DNA of 64,000 nt, from contig JAVYIG010002510.1 in NCBI GenBank assembly GCA_035222895.1, forward strand, positions 1-64,000. The letters are read 5' to 3'. Each line of letters starts with the position of its first letter. Within the stretch, counting starts at the first letter, position 1. A program made the translations under genes and the position numbers. The stretch is from Strongylocentrotus droebachiensis (Eukaryota > Echinodermata > Echinoidea > Camarodonta > Strongylocentrotidae). Under the pieces are notes generated by a model. It searched no databases and was not told where the DNA came from. It worked only from the letters and a program-made list of their open reading frames with translations. Positions 1 through 10,555 of the stretch are shown here, one piece after another.

Positions 1-1290
1 CGATACATTAAATTATTTTTTTTTTTTTTTTATTTTTTTTTTTTTTTATTAGATAAAGAAGACAATTTGTTGTACAGTTCTCGACTCTTAATCCACGCTA
101 AATTCAGTCCCCCCCCCCCCCCTCCCCTTCCTCTCCCTCCTGCGCGAAGCTCGGAAAATGTTACGATTTATTAAATTATTAGAGAAAGAAGACGATTCGT
201 TGTAGAGTTCTCGACTCTGAATCCTCGTCTGAATTCAGTCCCCCTCCCCTCACGCGCGAGGCTTTGACGTTTTATTATTAGAAAAAGAAAACGATGCTTT
301 GTACAGTTCTCTATACTCTTAATCCTTGTCTAAATTTCAAAGATGTTCTTTGTCTGCTCCTTTTTCTTCCTACACTGTACGTCCTCTTCCGATTGGGCCC
401 CCCCCCCCCCCCTGGCTACGCACCTGCGGTCAGATAAACACATCTCGATACATTGTCCGACCCCGCAAGCTCAGGGGTTTAAGGCAATACATTACTATCA
501 AATAAGAGAATAAGAAATTACCGTCAGATGATCATCTAAGGACCCGCCGTAGGGCCCTAGATGGAATCCAGGGGGCAAAGCCCCCGGAAGCTTAGGGTTT
601 TAGGCATTTAATCACGGTCAGATGAGCATATTTTGAGGCCTCATTATGTTGTTAACACTGGCAGTTAACTATTCTTACTTTCTTGCTCTCATTCTATTTT
701 ATTTCTCTTTAATATACTTTTTCAAGAAAAGTGGGGGGGGGGGGGGTTCGAGGCTCTCGATCCCCGCCGTACCTCGGGCCCTGACATGTAGGAATCTCAA
801 GAATCATATTTTTGCTTGGTGTAAATTTAGGAATTTGTCATTTTCCCAGCAAACACATACAAACGTATAATTTACTAAAAAGTGAGGAAAAATTTCGGAA
901 ATTATGTCATTTCAGCATTATTTGTTATCAACCGTTGTGGAATTAGAAATAAACCACGTTTGAATTTAATTTCCCCCAAGCCCCCCCCCCCCCCCCTCTA
1001 TCAGTACGCCAGTATCTCCTCTTTTCCTTTTTTCTTTATCTTTCCTTCCTTCTCTCTTATTTTTTTGATTGGGGGGGGGGGGGGGTAACAGCCTGGGAGG
1101 CAAGGCCCTTTCGGCCCCCCGATCTCCTTCTTACCCCTTTTCTTTTCTTCTTCCTCTTCTTTCTTTCCTTTTTCTCCTTTTTCCCTTTTCCTTCTTTTCC
1201 TTTCTTCTCTTTTTTTTTTTTTTTTTTTGCGGGGGGGGGGGGGCCAAGGCCCGCTCGGCCCACCCCCCCTGGATCCGCGGATGACCCACA
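1..1290. repeat. Decayed tandem repeats and G/C homopolymer runs, no gene
   Basis: No credible gene is seen. About 48-340 holds three degenerate copies of a roughly 100-130 bp unit that share an AGAAAGAAGACGATTCGTTG-like stretch, then CAGTTCTCGACTCT, AATCC and a C-rich tail. About 420-640 holds two further diverged copies of a unit with CGGTCAGATGA and an AGGGGTTTAAGGCA-like stretch. Poly(C) or poly(G) runs lie near 107-122, 399-412, 732-746, 979-996, 1071-1085 and 1231-1243. Two of them sit beside transposon-like ends: GGCTACGCACCTG near 413-425 and CTGGATCCGCGG near 1268-1280. Pyrimidine-rich filler (1020-1230) produces only low-complexity open frames. Confidence 0.6.
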
Positions 1291-2590
1291 AACCCACACT
1301 ATTGAGCATGTACTTTCTGACTGTTTCCCTGTCCACCCAAGTGGTATCTTCATCACATAGGGCACACGCGACATACACACTTCCGCGCATGATGTATCTA
1401 TATACCTTAAGAATTGTTTCGACGACTGATTTTAATAATCAACATTTTCTCATCGTGGCAGGGATAATTTACTGTTTCCAATCAGCTCTATATACAAGAC
1501 GGTAGAAGATCATATTCATAAGGATGTAGATGTTTCAAGGTAAGCATTCATTATTTAATGCTCCGCGGTCTGGTTTTCTAATTTGTTATACAAGACGATT
1601 TCCTTGATTGTCACAAAAGGAGATTATTTAAGAGTTGATGATGACAGTTAACCCCACTCAAAAGAAATAGCCACACGATGTAATCGAGTCACTCCAGCTT
1701 TGGAATTTTTTTAAAGCCTGGTGGAATTTTAAAAAGTAATTTTGGTTCCTCGGCTACGGAATTTTCCCGGTAAAAAAAATACATCCCCAAAATGGGAGCG
1801 GAGATGAGAAATGTCTAGCAATATATGACCTAGATACTTCTTGTTTTTTCTCAAGGGGGAAGGGCTTTCGATCCCCAAACAACCTACGTATATCATGCAT
1901 CTTTCCCTGATACGATATCCCTTACACTGCAGTTTGTCGTTCACGTCAAGGGGGTAAAGTTATTCTATATTTTATATGAAAAGAAGACATTTCTAGGCCC
2001 TTAGGGGCAGTTTGTTGGCATATAATCAACATTTAAACTAAGAAACTCTTGTTTCTTATAAACATCTTATACAATTATGAAGATGAATGAAAAAAGAGAA
2101 TATTTACAGGAAATAGGCATACAAAACAATGCCCGACTTTGGATTGTTCGTAAAGTATATAGGGAATCAAAATAGTCACTGATATGAATTGACATATAAT
2201 TATTAGAGCATTAATAATTATACAAGTCAGTTTGGAATAGAAAAATAAAAAAATACCTTTGCCTCTTTCTCTGCCCCACTTGTTTATCACGAGAAATTAT
2301 TTTTGTGGAATTAGGGTTTGCAAAGATAATTAACTATTTAAAGTAGCTTTATATAATTAAGGCGGGTGCCGCATGCAAAAGTATGATTTTAAAGCCATGC
2401 AGTCAACATGACGAATGTAAGAATAATCAAGTACTACATCAATAGACTAAAGAGGACGCTATTTCACACAAGAAAATACCGGAGTTGTCAAATAACACAG
2501 CTGTTGGCATTTATGGTTTTGTCAGAATTATACCAACATTGTTGTCTTTCTATAAACGATGCTATGAATTTAATTTGTGTTGCTAACCTA
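1291..2590. other. Intergenic DNA, nothing recognised
   Basis: AT-rich sequence without a supported gene, RNA or named repeat. Open frames are short and lack splice-site-flanked homology blocks. Confidence 0.5.
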
Positions 2591-2785
2591 TGCATGATTA
2601 ATGCAGGCACGATTAATAATTGTACTATACATGATTGATTTATGAATGTAATGTATATTGATCAACGATTAATGTATAATTGTAACTATACATGATTAGT
2701 ATATTATTGTTATTGTGCATGATTGATATATTTGTAACTGTAATGCATTATTGTTTGTATATGTTTTATATGTAGTGCGACCTGC

Positions 2786-3216
2786 CAGGGGCGGATCTAG
2801 CTTTTTGCTAAGGGGGGGGTTTGACCAAAATAATGACGATGCGGAGCATCGTCAACGAGCCGCGAAGCGGCGAGCCGATTTTTTGGGGGGTGTTTATTTG
2901 AACCCCGTAAATGATGTTTTCCTGGCATCTATTAACACAATGGAGACCATAAAAAGCAATGCATGATAACGTCTTTTTAAATCAAGTAACAGTTTAATAC
3001 ACAGTTATATCCAGAGTTATCATGTGTTTTGGTTAAGTTACCAGATGAGTTGAATATCTTCTCACAATATTTGCACTTGAAAGGGTTTCTCTCTACAGCG
3101 TGCGTTCTTTTTTCTTCTTTTTTTCTTTTTTTTTTCCTTTTTTTTTTTTTTTTTTTTTTTGGGCCGCCCAAGGGGGGGGTTTGAACCCCCTAAACCCCCC
3201 CGTAGATCCGCGCCTG
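2786..3216. mobile_element. hAT-like non-autonomous element, copy A, with decayed C2H2 finger
   Basis: The ends are inverted: CAGGGGCGGATCTA on the left and TAGATCCGCGCCTG on the right, each followed inwards by a G or C run. The CAG...CTG ends resemble hAT-type elements, but no clean 8-bp target duplication is seen here. Read on the minus strand (about 3000-3100), the interior encodes a C2H2-like block: FKCKYCEKIFNSSGNL, then TKH. A GEKPF linker sits one frame away and the last His is missing, so the finger is decayed. A (T)n/(A)n tract separates it from the right end. Copies B (4134-4565) and C (25858-26304) share all these parts. Confidence 0.7.
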
Positions 3217-4133
3217 CCTGCCATGGTTTCGGAAAGGGAACATGGACCTGGTCTTGATTGTACACATGTATACCTTTTATATGAAATAAAGGCATGATTT
3301 TTAAAAAAAGTTAGTATTACCACAAGAGAGAAGAAAGAAAGAAATTAATAATATTTTGTGAATGGCTAACAGGAGAATTGGCCGTGTCTACGTCACAAAC
3401 ACTGACATATTTGCCTTTTTTAATTTCGCATAGATTCAGTAATATCATAATTATTTGAGACATTCAACTGTTATTCGTTCAATCTTTGTTATATCTTTTT
3501 CAAACTTTTTGTTGTTTTATTCCTCTTATTTTCCTACTTTCATATAAAGTTATTCTGAAGGTTGGATTCAGCAGTACGATTTCTTCATTTGAGAGCTTTG
3601 ATTTATAAATTTGTCCCTCTTCTCCCTCTTCCATAGCGGACCATATATCACCTCTTTCCTCCTTTTGTTATCTTTCACTTATGTCTTGATTTGCATCTCA
3701 TCGGAGTCTCGTACCATAATATGTACCTCACTAGTTATCTCCCTTTTCTATCTTCCACATCAATCGTTTCACACAACTCTCTCGTTAAATCAATCTCGTT
3801 TCTCTCCCTAGATCCTCTCATCTCTCTTCCTTTTTCTTATTCAAATATACTTTTCATCTTAGAATCCAGTCGATGAGAACGAAACAATCTTTTAAACTTT
3901 CCACATATTATATAATGGCTCCATCCTACTATTTCTCTTGCATGATTAATGCAGGCACGATTAATAATTGTACTATACATGATTGATTTATGAATGTAAT
4001 GTATATTGATCAACGATTAATGTATAATTGTAACTATACATGATTAGTATATTATTGTTATTGTGCATGATTGATATATTTGTAACTGTAATGCATTATT
4101 GTTTGTATATGTTTTATATGTAGTGCGACCTGC

Positions 4134-4565
4134 CAGGGGCGGATCTAGCTTTTTGCTAAGGGGGGGGTTTGACCAAAATAATGACGATGCGGAGCATCGT
4201 CAACGAGCCGCGAAGCGGCGAGCCGATTTTTTGGGGGGTGTTTATTTGAACCCCGTAAATGATGTTTTCCTGGCATCTATTAACACAATGGAGACCATAA
4301 AAAGCAATGCATGATAACGTCTTTTTAAATCAAGTAACAGTTTAATACACAGTTATATCCAGAGTTATCATGTGTTTGGTTAAGTTACCAGATGAGTTGA
4401 ATATCTTCTCACAATATTTGCACTTGAAAGGGTTTCTCTCTACAGCGTGCGTTCTTTTTTCTTTCTTTTTTTCTTTTTTTTTTCCTTTTTTTTTTTTTTT
4501 TTTTTTTTGGGCCGCCCAAGGGGGGGGTTTGAACCCCCTAAACCCCCCCCGTAGATCCGCGCCTG
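4134..4565. mobile_element. hAT-like non-autonomous element, copy B
   Basis: The second copy of the element at 2786, duplicated together with its flanks as part of the 1.35 kb tandem unit. It has the same inverted ends, the same internal GC-rich palindromic words (GATGCGGAGCATCG, GCCGCGAAGCGGC) and the same minus-strand zinc-finger remnant. It differs from copy A by a few homopolymer length changes. Confidence 0.7.
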
Positions 4566-5288
4566 CCTGCCATGGTTTCGGAAAGGGAACATGGACCTGG
4601 TCTTGATTGTACACATGTATACCTTTTATATGAAATAAAGGCATGATTTTTTAAAAAAAGTTAGTATTACCACAAGAGAGAAGAAAGAAAGAAATTAATA
4701 ATATTTTGTGAATGGCTAACAGGAGAATTGGCCGTGTCTACGTCACAAACACTGACATATTTGCCTTTTTTAATTTCGCATAGATTCAGTAATATCATAA
4801 TTATTTGAGACATTCAACTGTTATTCGTTCAATCTTTGTTATATCTTTTTCAAACTTTTTGTTGTTTTATTCCTCTTATTTTCCTACTTTCATATAAAGT
4901 TATTCTGAAGGTTGGATTCAGCAGTACGATTTCTTCATTTGAGAGCTTTGATTTATAAATTTGTCCCTCTTCTCCCTCTTCCATAGCGGACCATATATCA
5001 CCTCTTTCCTCCTTTTGTTATCTTTCACTTATGTCTTGATTTGCATCTCATCGGAGTCTCGTACCATAATATGTACCTCACTAGTTATCTCCCTTTTCTA
5101 TCTTCCACATCAATCGTTTCACACAACTCTCTCGTTAAATCAATCTCGTTTCTCTCCCTAGATCCTCTCATCTCTCTTCCTTTTTCTTATTCAAATATAC
5201 TTTTCATCTTAGAATCCAGTCGATGAGAACGAAACAATCTTTTAAACTTTCCACATATTATATAATGGCTCCATCCTACTATTTCTCT

Positions 5289-6118
5289 CTCTACCTCTTT
5301 TTGGGCCGCTTTCCCATCTTTGAATCTCTCTCTCTCACTCTTTTTGTTAACGACTGTAAAAAAAAACTAAAGAAAGGAATTTTCAAATACAATCGAGTAT
5401 TAAATTGTATTTTGCACAAAGTTATTATCAATGCACAATAATAAGACCAATTACATGGTCACATTTCAAATACGAGTACATGTATAAATCAATATAGCGT
5501 CAAATTTTGAATGCATACATTGCAACCAAAATATGTCAGTAATACTAGGAAAAGCTTCCAATTGCAAGTTTAAAAAAAGCGTCCAATAAAATTTACCTTT
5601 TTTTGTAAATTCAACAGCAAATTAAAAAAGAATTAAATAATATCACCTGCAAACATTGCATGGTACATTTTAAATGACTTCATCATCATTGAATTTTTTT
5701 AATAACTTCAAGCAAAACGAATTCAATTCATTAAAACTTGTCCACAAAATATATAAAAATTTATTTTAAAGCTTAAAAATTCAGCTTCATATTAATTTTC
5801 CAAGATAATGGTATAATTTTACCATGAATATTGCAATTGCAAGCTTTAAAAATTACTCAGGGTAAATTAAAAAGAGTTTCATTTATGCAAAACAAATCTA
5901 GATATTCAAATATAAAATAAAGTTAAGAAGGTACTATGAAAATTTGAAAATTATGATAAAATCCAAAATAATACATTCGGTTTGTAATTCAATAATTAAC
6001 CATACATGATGGTTATGGGAACAATATGGTCTTTGGTCAGAGTCTCTTTCTCCAGGGTGAATATTATAAAAAGTTCAATACAATGTTCATTGTTCAATGT
6101 CCGGTAGAATCAATGTCA
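5289..6118. other. AT-rich intergenic, includes 3' flank of the acidic-protein gene
   Basis: Very AT-rich, with no gene. It lies 3' of the minus-strand gene at 6119 and probably holds its 3' UTR and poly(A) site. A TTTATT (AATAAA on the minus strand) occurs near 5760, one of several possible signals. Confidence 0.4.
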
Positions 6119-6934
6119 TCACGAAACCTGCTGCTGCTCCTGTTGGTCAGCTTGTTCACTCCATGAACTTTGATCATCCTGCATCTCCTCCTCCTCCTCC
6201 TCCTCCTCCTCCCAGTCTTGACCCCACCCATCGTCATCATCATCGTCGCTATCGCTCTCGTGAACATCTTCAGATGGAATCTGATCCCAGACGTGGTACT
6301 TGTATCTGTGGTAGGCACCGTCGGGTTCCTCTGACAGCCTCTCTGGAAGCGAACCTCTCATCCATGACTCGCTGTCATCTGAGAGATACCAGACATACTC
6401 AGGAGGAGGCTTGGTATGGATGACGCCGACTAGAGGACCAAAACCTTCTCTAATGTGTTCCATGGCACTGCCATCACGACCTGGCACAGGTAGGAAGCGG
6501 AGATCGGACGCACCGTAGTGGACACGTTGCTCGCGTTCCTCACGTCGGTCACGTTCCTGTCGTGTGCGTTCGACAGACTCGTTGATCTCCCTCCAGAATT
6601 GGGCTTCGCTCTCCCGATCAGTGTCTGATATCCACTCCTCATCTGAATCAAACTCATACTCTGAAGAAGAACCATCTTCATCCTCCTCTTCCTCCTTCTT
6701 ACTTTCTACCTCAGGTTCCTCATCATCGACGTCATCTAACATGAAGTCTTCGTCGCTCCAGAGGGGGTATCGGCCGTGACCCTTGCAGGCGTGGTAGCAG
6801 GTATGGCCTTCTTTACTGCTACACATGAAGAGTGATTCCCCAGCTCTGGTGAGAGCGGAGTACGGAGGGTCTGCTGTGGTACTCTCAGCAGGGACAGCCT
6901 GCCTGGAGGATGAGTTGCGCAAAACTGGTGCCAT
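6119..6934 (-). CDS. Unrecognised acidic, Trp-rich protein (271 aa)
   Basis: Single coding exon of 271 residues; I do not recognise the family. The N-terminal 35 residues are basic to neutral. Next comes a Cys/His-rich patch (about residues 38-51, pattern C-x6-H-x-C-x2-H-x-C-x3-H) that could bind metal. The rest is dominated by Asp/Glu runs with nine Trp residues spaced through acidic context (PLWSDED, EEWISD, QFWRE, YVWYLSDD, ESWM, YHVWDQ, GWGQDWEE, SSWSE). It ends in D6, E9 and a Q-rich tail. A charged RTRQERDRREEREQR segment near residue 140 may be helical. There is no signal peptide or membrane segment. The start is the first ATG after a 3' splice site: TTTACAG on the minus strand ends the intron at 6950, and the donor GTGAGT lies at 7548-7553, so the 5' UTR is split. 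Long organised acidic content with no internal stops argues for a real gene. A nuclear or chromatin role is only a guess from composition. Confidence 0.7.
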   Translation of the reverse strand: MAPVLRNSSSRQAVPAESTTADPPYSALTRAGESLFMCSSKEGHTCYHACKGHGRYPLWSDEDFMLDDVDDEEPEVESKKEEEEDEDGSSSEYEFDSDEEWISDTDRESEAQFWREINESVERTRQERDRREEREQRVHYGASDLRFLPVPGRDGSAMEHIREGFGPLVGVIHTKPPPEYVWYLSDDSESWMRGSLPERLSEEPDGAYHRYKYHVWDQIPSEDVHESDSDDDDDDGWGQDWEEEEEEEEEMQDDQSSWSEQADQQEQQQVS

Positions 6935-7610
6935 TGTAGATAGTGGAACCTGTAAACAGACAAGATAAAAACAAGAGAATTACATTAGTATGCATGTTCA
7001 CACTTAATTATGCTAAAACAACTGTTTCAAATTATTTTTAATATGTTGATTTAATAACACACATATGTTTCTGTAGCTGTTTTGAGTTACATTAACAAAA
7101 TATGGCTTCATAGCAATCATGCAGGCATGTGATATATGATGGTATATAGTCACCATTTACTACACTGCATGACACCATTTCACTTTTCTTGTTTTTATAC
7201 CATTACCAATATGATATCAATGAATTTGAATTCACAATATAGAAACAAATCCAGTCATTAGAAAAGCATGAAAATCTTCTTTACTTTATATCAGAGTATA
7301 ATATCGTGAGCAAATACCACACAATACTTGCATGCATAAACATTATGTACATTATTTGCTTGCAACCCGTAGGCCGAACGTGTATGTAAACGTATGTACA
7401 CCACTACTACACAGTTGACAGTGCAGTAGTACCAACTATATCGCGATCGCCATATTTTAAACAATTTAAGTTCCCGGTATATTATCACATCAAATGATTG
7501 TATGTCATATAAATATATCATCCATTTGGTTAAATACTAATTGCGTTACTCACCTTAACGTGATATATGTCTTCTGAAGCTGGAGATTCAGCCGGCAATG
7601 TAGTTTAACC
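6935..7610 (-). other. Split 5' UTR of the acidic-protein gene
   Basis: On the minus strand a leader exon reaches 7554, where GTGAGT starts the intron (7553 down to 6950). A short second leader piece (6949-6935) joins the ATG exon. The upper end of the first exon is not fixed by the sequence. The intron is AT-rich and holds nothing recognised. Confidence 0.5.
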
Positions 7611-10555
7611 GCGTTATAATATATGGCTGGTTGGCGACGGTATTCAATATGCAGATAATACTGTTGAACTATATACAGTATACTGCTGTAGAAGAGAGTA
7701 TACGCCGCAGATATCCTCGAGGTTTGACAGGCTTTGAAGTCAATGAGAAAAGTTAGTTTGACTTTCCACTTATATAAGCCGAGAAAGAGACACTCATTAA
7801 AAACACTCGGCCAATCGGGGTTAGGTGGTAGGGTGAGACAATAGGGAGGGGGTAATTATCACCCCCTAAATGGGGAATCAAGTAGTAGCGTATGTCCGCG
7901 TCTTTTATACCACGATGACGAACACACAAACCGTTGGAATGCTCTATGGTTATAATGTGTGCACGAACCGAAGGACATAATTTTCGTGTGTGCATTATTG
8001 TGTGCATTTCGCGCGCTTTGTTTGTACGTGCGTGGGCGAGGGGCACTATGATGTATACCCTATGACCCTTTTGTCTCGCTACCCCACCCCACACGGTGGT
8101 TTTATTGGAGGATGGGGGTAAACAATCTAGGCTTATTAATTACATGTACCCGTGCATAATGGATTTTAATCCATCACATCTGTAAGTTGTTAAAACAGCC
8201 ATACTCATAATGAAAATAACATGTAAGATATTGATCGGTATCGAGCTTTCTTGCTTTCTTGCTTTCTTTCTTTCAGGCTATTATGATAAACTGCATCTCT
8301 GCTTTTATGTACGAGCTAGGTTTCGCCCAAAAACTGAAATCAAGGAAAGCAGAAAAATGATTTCATGTTTACATATCATGAGGAAATGTAAAAGTTTTTG
8401 AAGGAACAAATTTGTATTAAGCCATGTAAATGTAATTGAAGTAAAAAAGTAAATGTAATTGAAGTAGAAAGTAAATGTCTATAGCTGCAAAATGAAATCA
8501 TCATTACCATAATAGCAATTACGACTTTTGCTTTTCAGATATTTTCGTATCCCCACAGTGCTAGAGATTTCTGGTTCGGCCTGTGTGAAGATAAGTTTGG
8601 TATCATAGTTGTGAACTTGTGATAATACAAACAGTTAAGATTTGTTCATCTATCCTTTTAACCACACAAAACATGCTAAACTTAATTATGATGATTTGCG
8701 AATGTAACGAATTTTCAACCGTTTCAATCATTAAAAAGAGCTTTTACCACTTGATAAGGAAAATGAAATGTCAACGATGAAAAATCATAAGAATATTATT
8801 GTGGAAGTGTGATCCGACGAAAAGTTGATTTAAACAAAACAGAAAACATAGTACCCATTAATTAAGCATTATTTCAATTTGTCGTAGACTAGAAGTCGTT
8901 TGAAATGGATGTAAATACTAGTATCAAACAAGGATAAAATAAAACATTTAATTTTGTTTATGCATTATTCTCTGACTGTTTTCGTTACTACGATAGATCA
9001 CATCTAAAACTGCAATGGCTGGGAAATGTGAATTTTCATTGATTGTCCAATCGTTTTGAAATTACAAAGTTTATTTAACATTTTAAGTTCAGTCTATACC
9101 TTGGGAAGCGATTAATACAAAACATATTTTATAACATACATGATCGTGTCCCTTTTCAATGTGACAATGTTATGCATCCTTTTTTTAAAATTATTTTCTT
9201 AGTTTTAAAGAATGTGAATTATTATTATAATTTCAAATCTAACTATTTTTAATCTGACGAGTATAATCAATATCGGTCGTTGGTGTGTGACGAGTTTAAT
9301 TTTCTCTGTGATATAACCATACGGGCCTTGATATTTGGTCGGACATATGGTCTGACTTATAATAATTACCATATGGTAAACTGAGGTATTTATTTCTATG
9401 GGTAACCATGGCGATGAGTTATCAATCAAAGCTTCGCTATTGCGATGACAAAAAGTACATCAGTACATACCAGCATTTTGATATTCCTTAAGAGATTACT
9501 GCCGTTTGGATATGCGGATATAATAGTCAACTGCATATCAGGCTGACATTCAGAAACACATCTACTATCTGAAGTACTCTTCCAAAAGTATTGTGGAATG
9601 GAATGACATTACGATTCGTTTTGGTCAGAGGAAAAGGCCCATACTGATATTTGGAGGTAAATAACAACTTTCAAGAATTGACGGATTTACGAGACATCTT
9701 TACATCCTACTAATTATTGTGTGTTGCCAATAATATCACAACCTGCAGTCGTTTGGTGAGCCTACAAAAGAGAAAATACTATCCTTATTATTTTGTCCAT
9801 ATGGTACAATTATATTATCATTTGTTGGTGTAATTGTTGTTGTTTCTTGTACATCAATCATAATTGCTTTAAAGATGCATATAGTTTTCATTAAACGTTT
9901 CATATTATTTTTAAATAACAAATTTGCATCCCCTTGAAAACAAATCTATTTTCTTTAACATTGCCGTTTTTTATTCAGTTGTTGCATATGTATGTGATTG
10001 ATCGAGTGAAAAGATAATTTCTTAAAACAGTTTCATATGAATGTTCTCCCTATTCAGATCTATTCTCATAATAGTGGATAGAGATTATTTTTGTTAATAA
10101 AAAAAAAATACATTTCCTTCATGGTGAATGGAAATTTCTTTGGGTTTGTCTTTTTCAGTAGCAGGTGAAGATAAGAAGTAAATATATAGCTCAATGAAAA
10201 CGATCATAAAAGCGTTAACATTCAAGGTAGAAGTAACTAATTCATACCATCAAATAAAAATGGCGCTCATTTTATCATTGCCAGATGAATAAATTGATGA
10301 CTTTAGTCGGATTCACATTTAAGCATTACTATTCTATTCTCCAAGCAACATACTTTTAGATACACTACACAATATATTTTTACGAGTATAGTGTTAAATT
10401 TAAGCATTCTGATAACCAAATTAATCACACAACTAAATGACACCATGTTACTAAATTTTCATTTAGTAAACAGTGTTACAAGTGAAATAAAGGCTGGAAT
10501 AAAATTGTCAATATTTTGCTGCGATTTCGAACTGGTCAATTTTAAGGCTACCGTC
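7611..10555. other. Intergenic between divergent genes
   Basis: Separates the minus-strand acidic-protein gene from the plus-strand subtilase, so both promoters should lie here. No core promoter element stands out. I see no coding block, RNA gene or clear repeat in about 2.9 kb of AT-rich DNA. Confidence 0.4.

Larger units (their letters stand above)
2591..5288. repeat. 1.35 kb tandem duplication, two near-identical units
   Basis: Unit 1 is about 2591-3938 and unit 2 about 3939-5288. They align end to end at an offset of 1348, drifting to 1350 after small length changes in homopolymers. I see almost no substitutions, so the duplication is either very recent or an assembly or haplotype artefact. 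Each unit holds a TG/CATGATT-rich AT stretch, one hAT-like element with a C2H2 remnant, and a pyrimidine-rich tail. Neither unit contains a supported host gene. Confidence 0.9.

Noticed and set aside
1001-1390. Lys/Glu/Arg-rich open frames on the minus strand
   Set aside because: They are translations of polypyrimidine and poly(G) filler beside a transposon end; no homology, no splice signals.
6097-6423. Plus-strand open frame opposite the acidic protein
   Set aside because: Antisense shadow of the Asp/Glu-rich codons; Pro/His runs come from the repeat.
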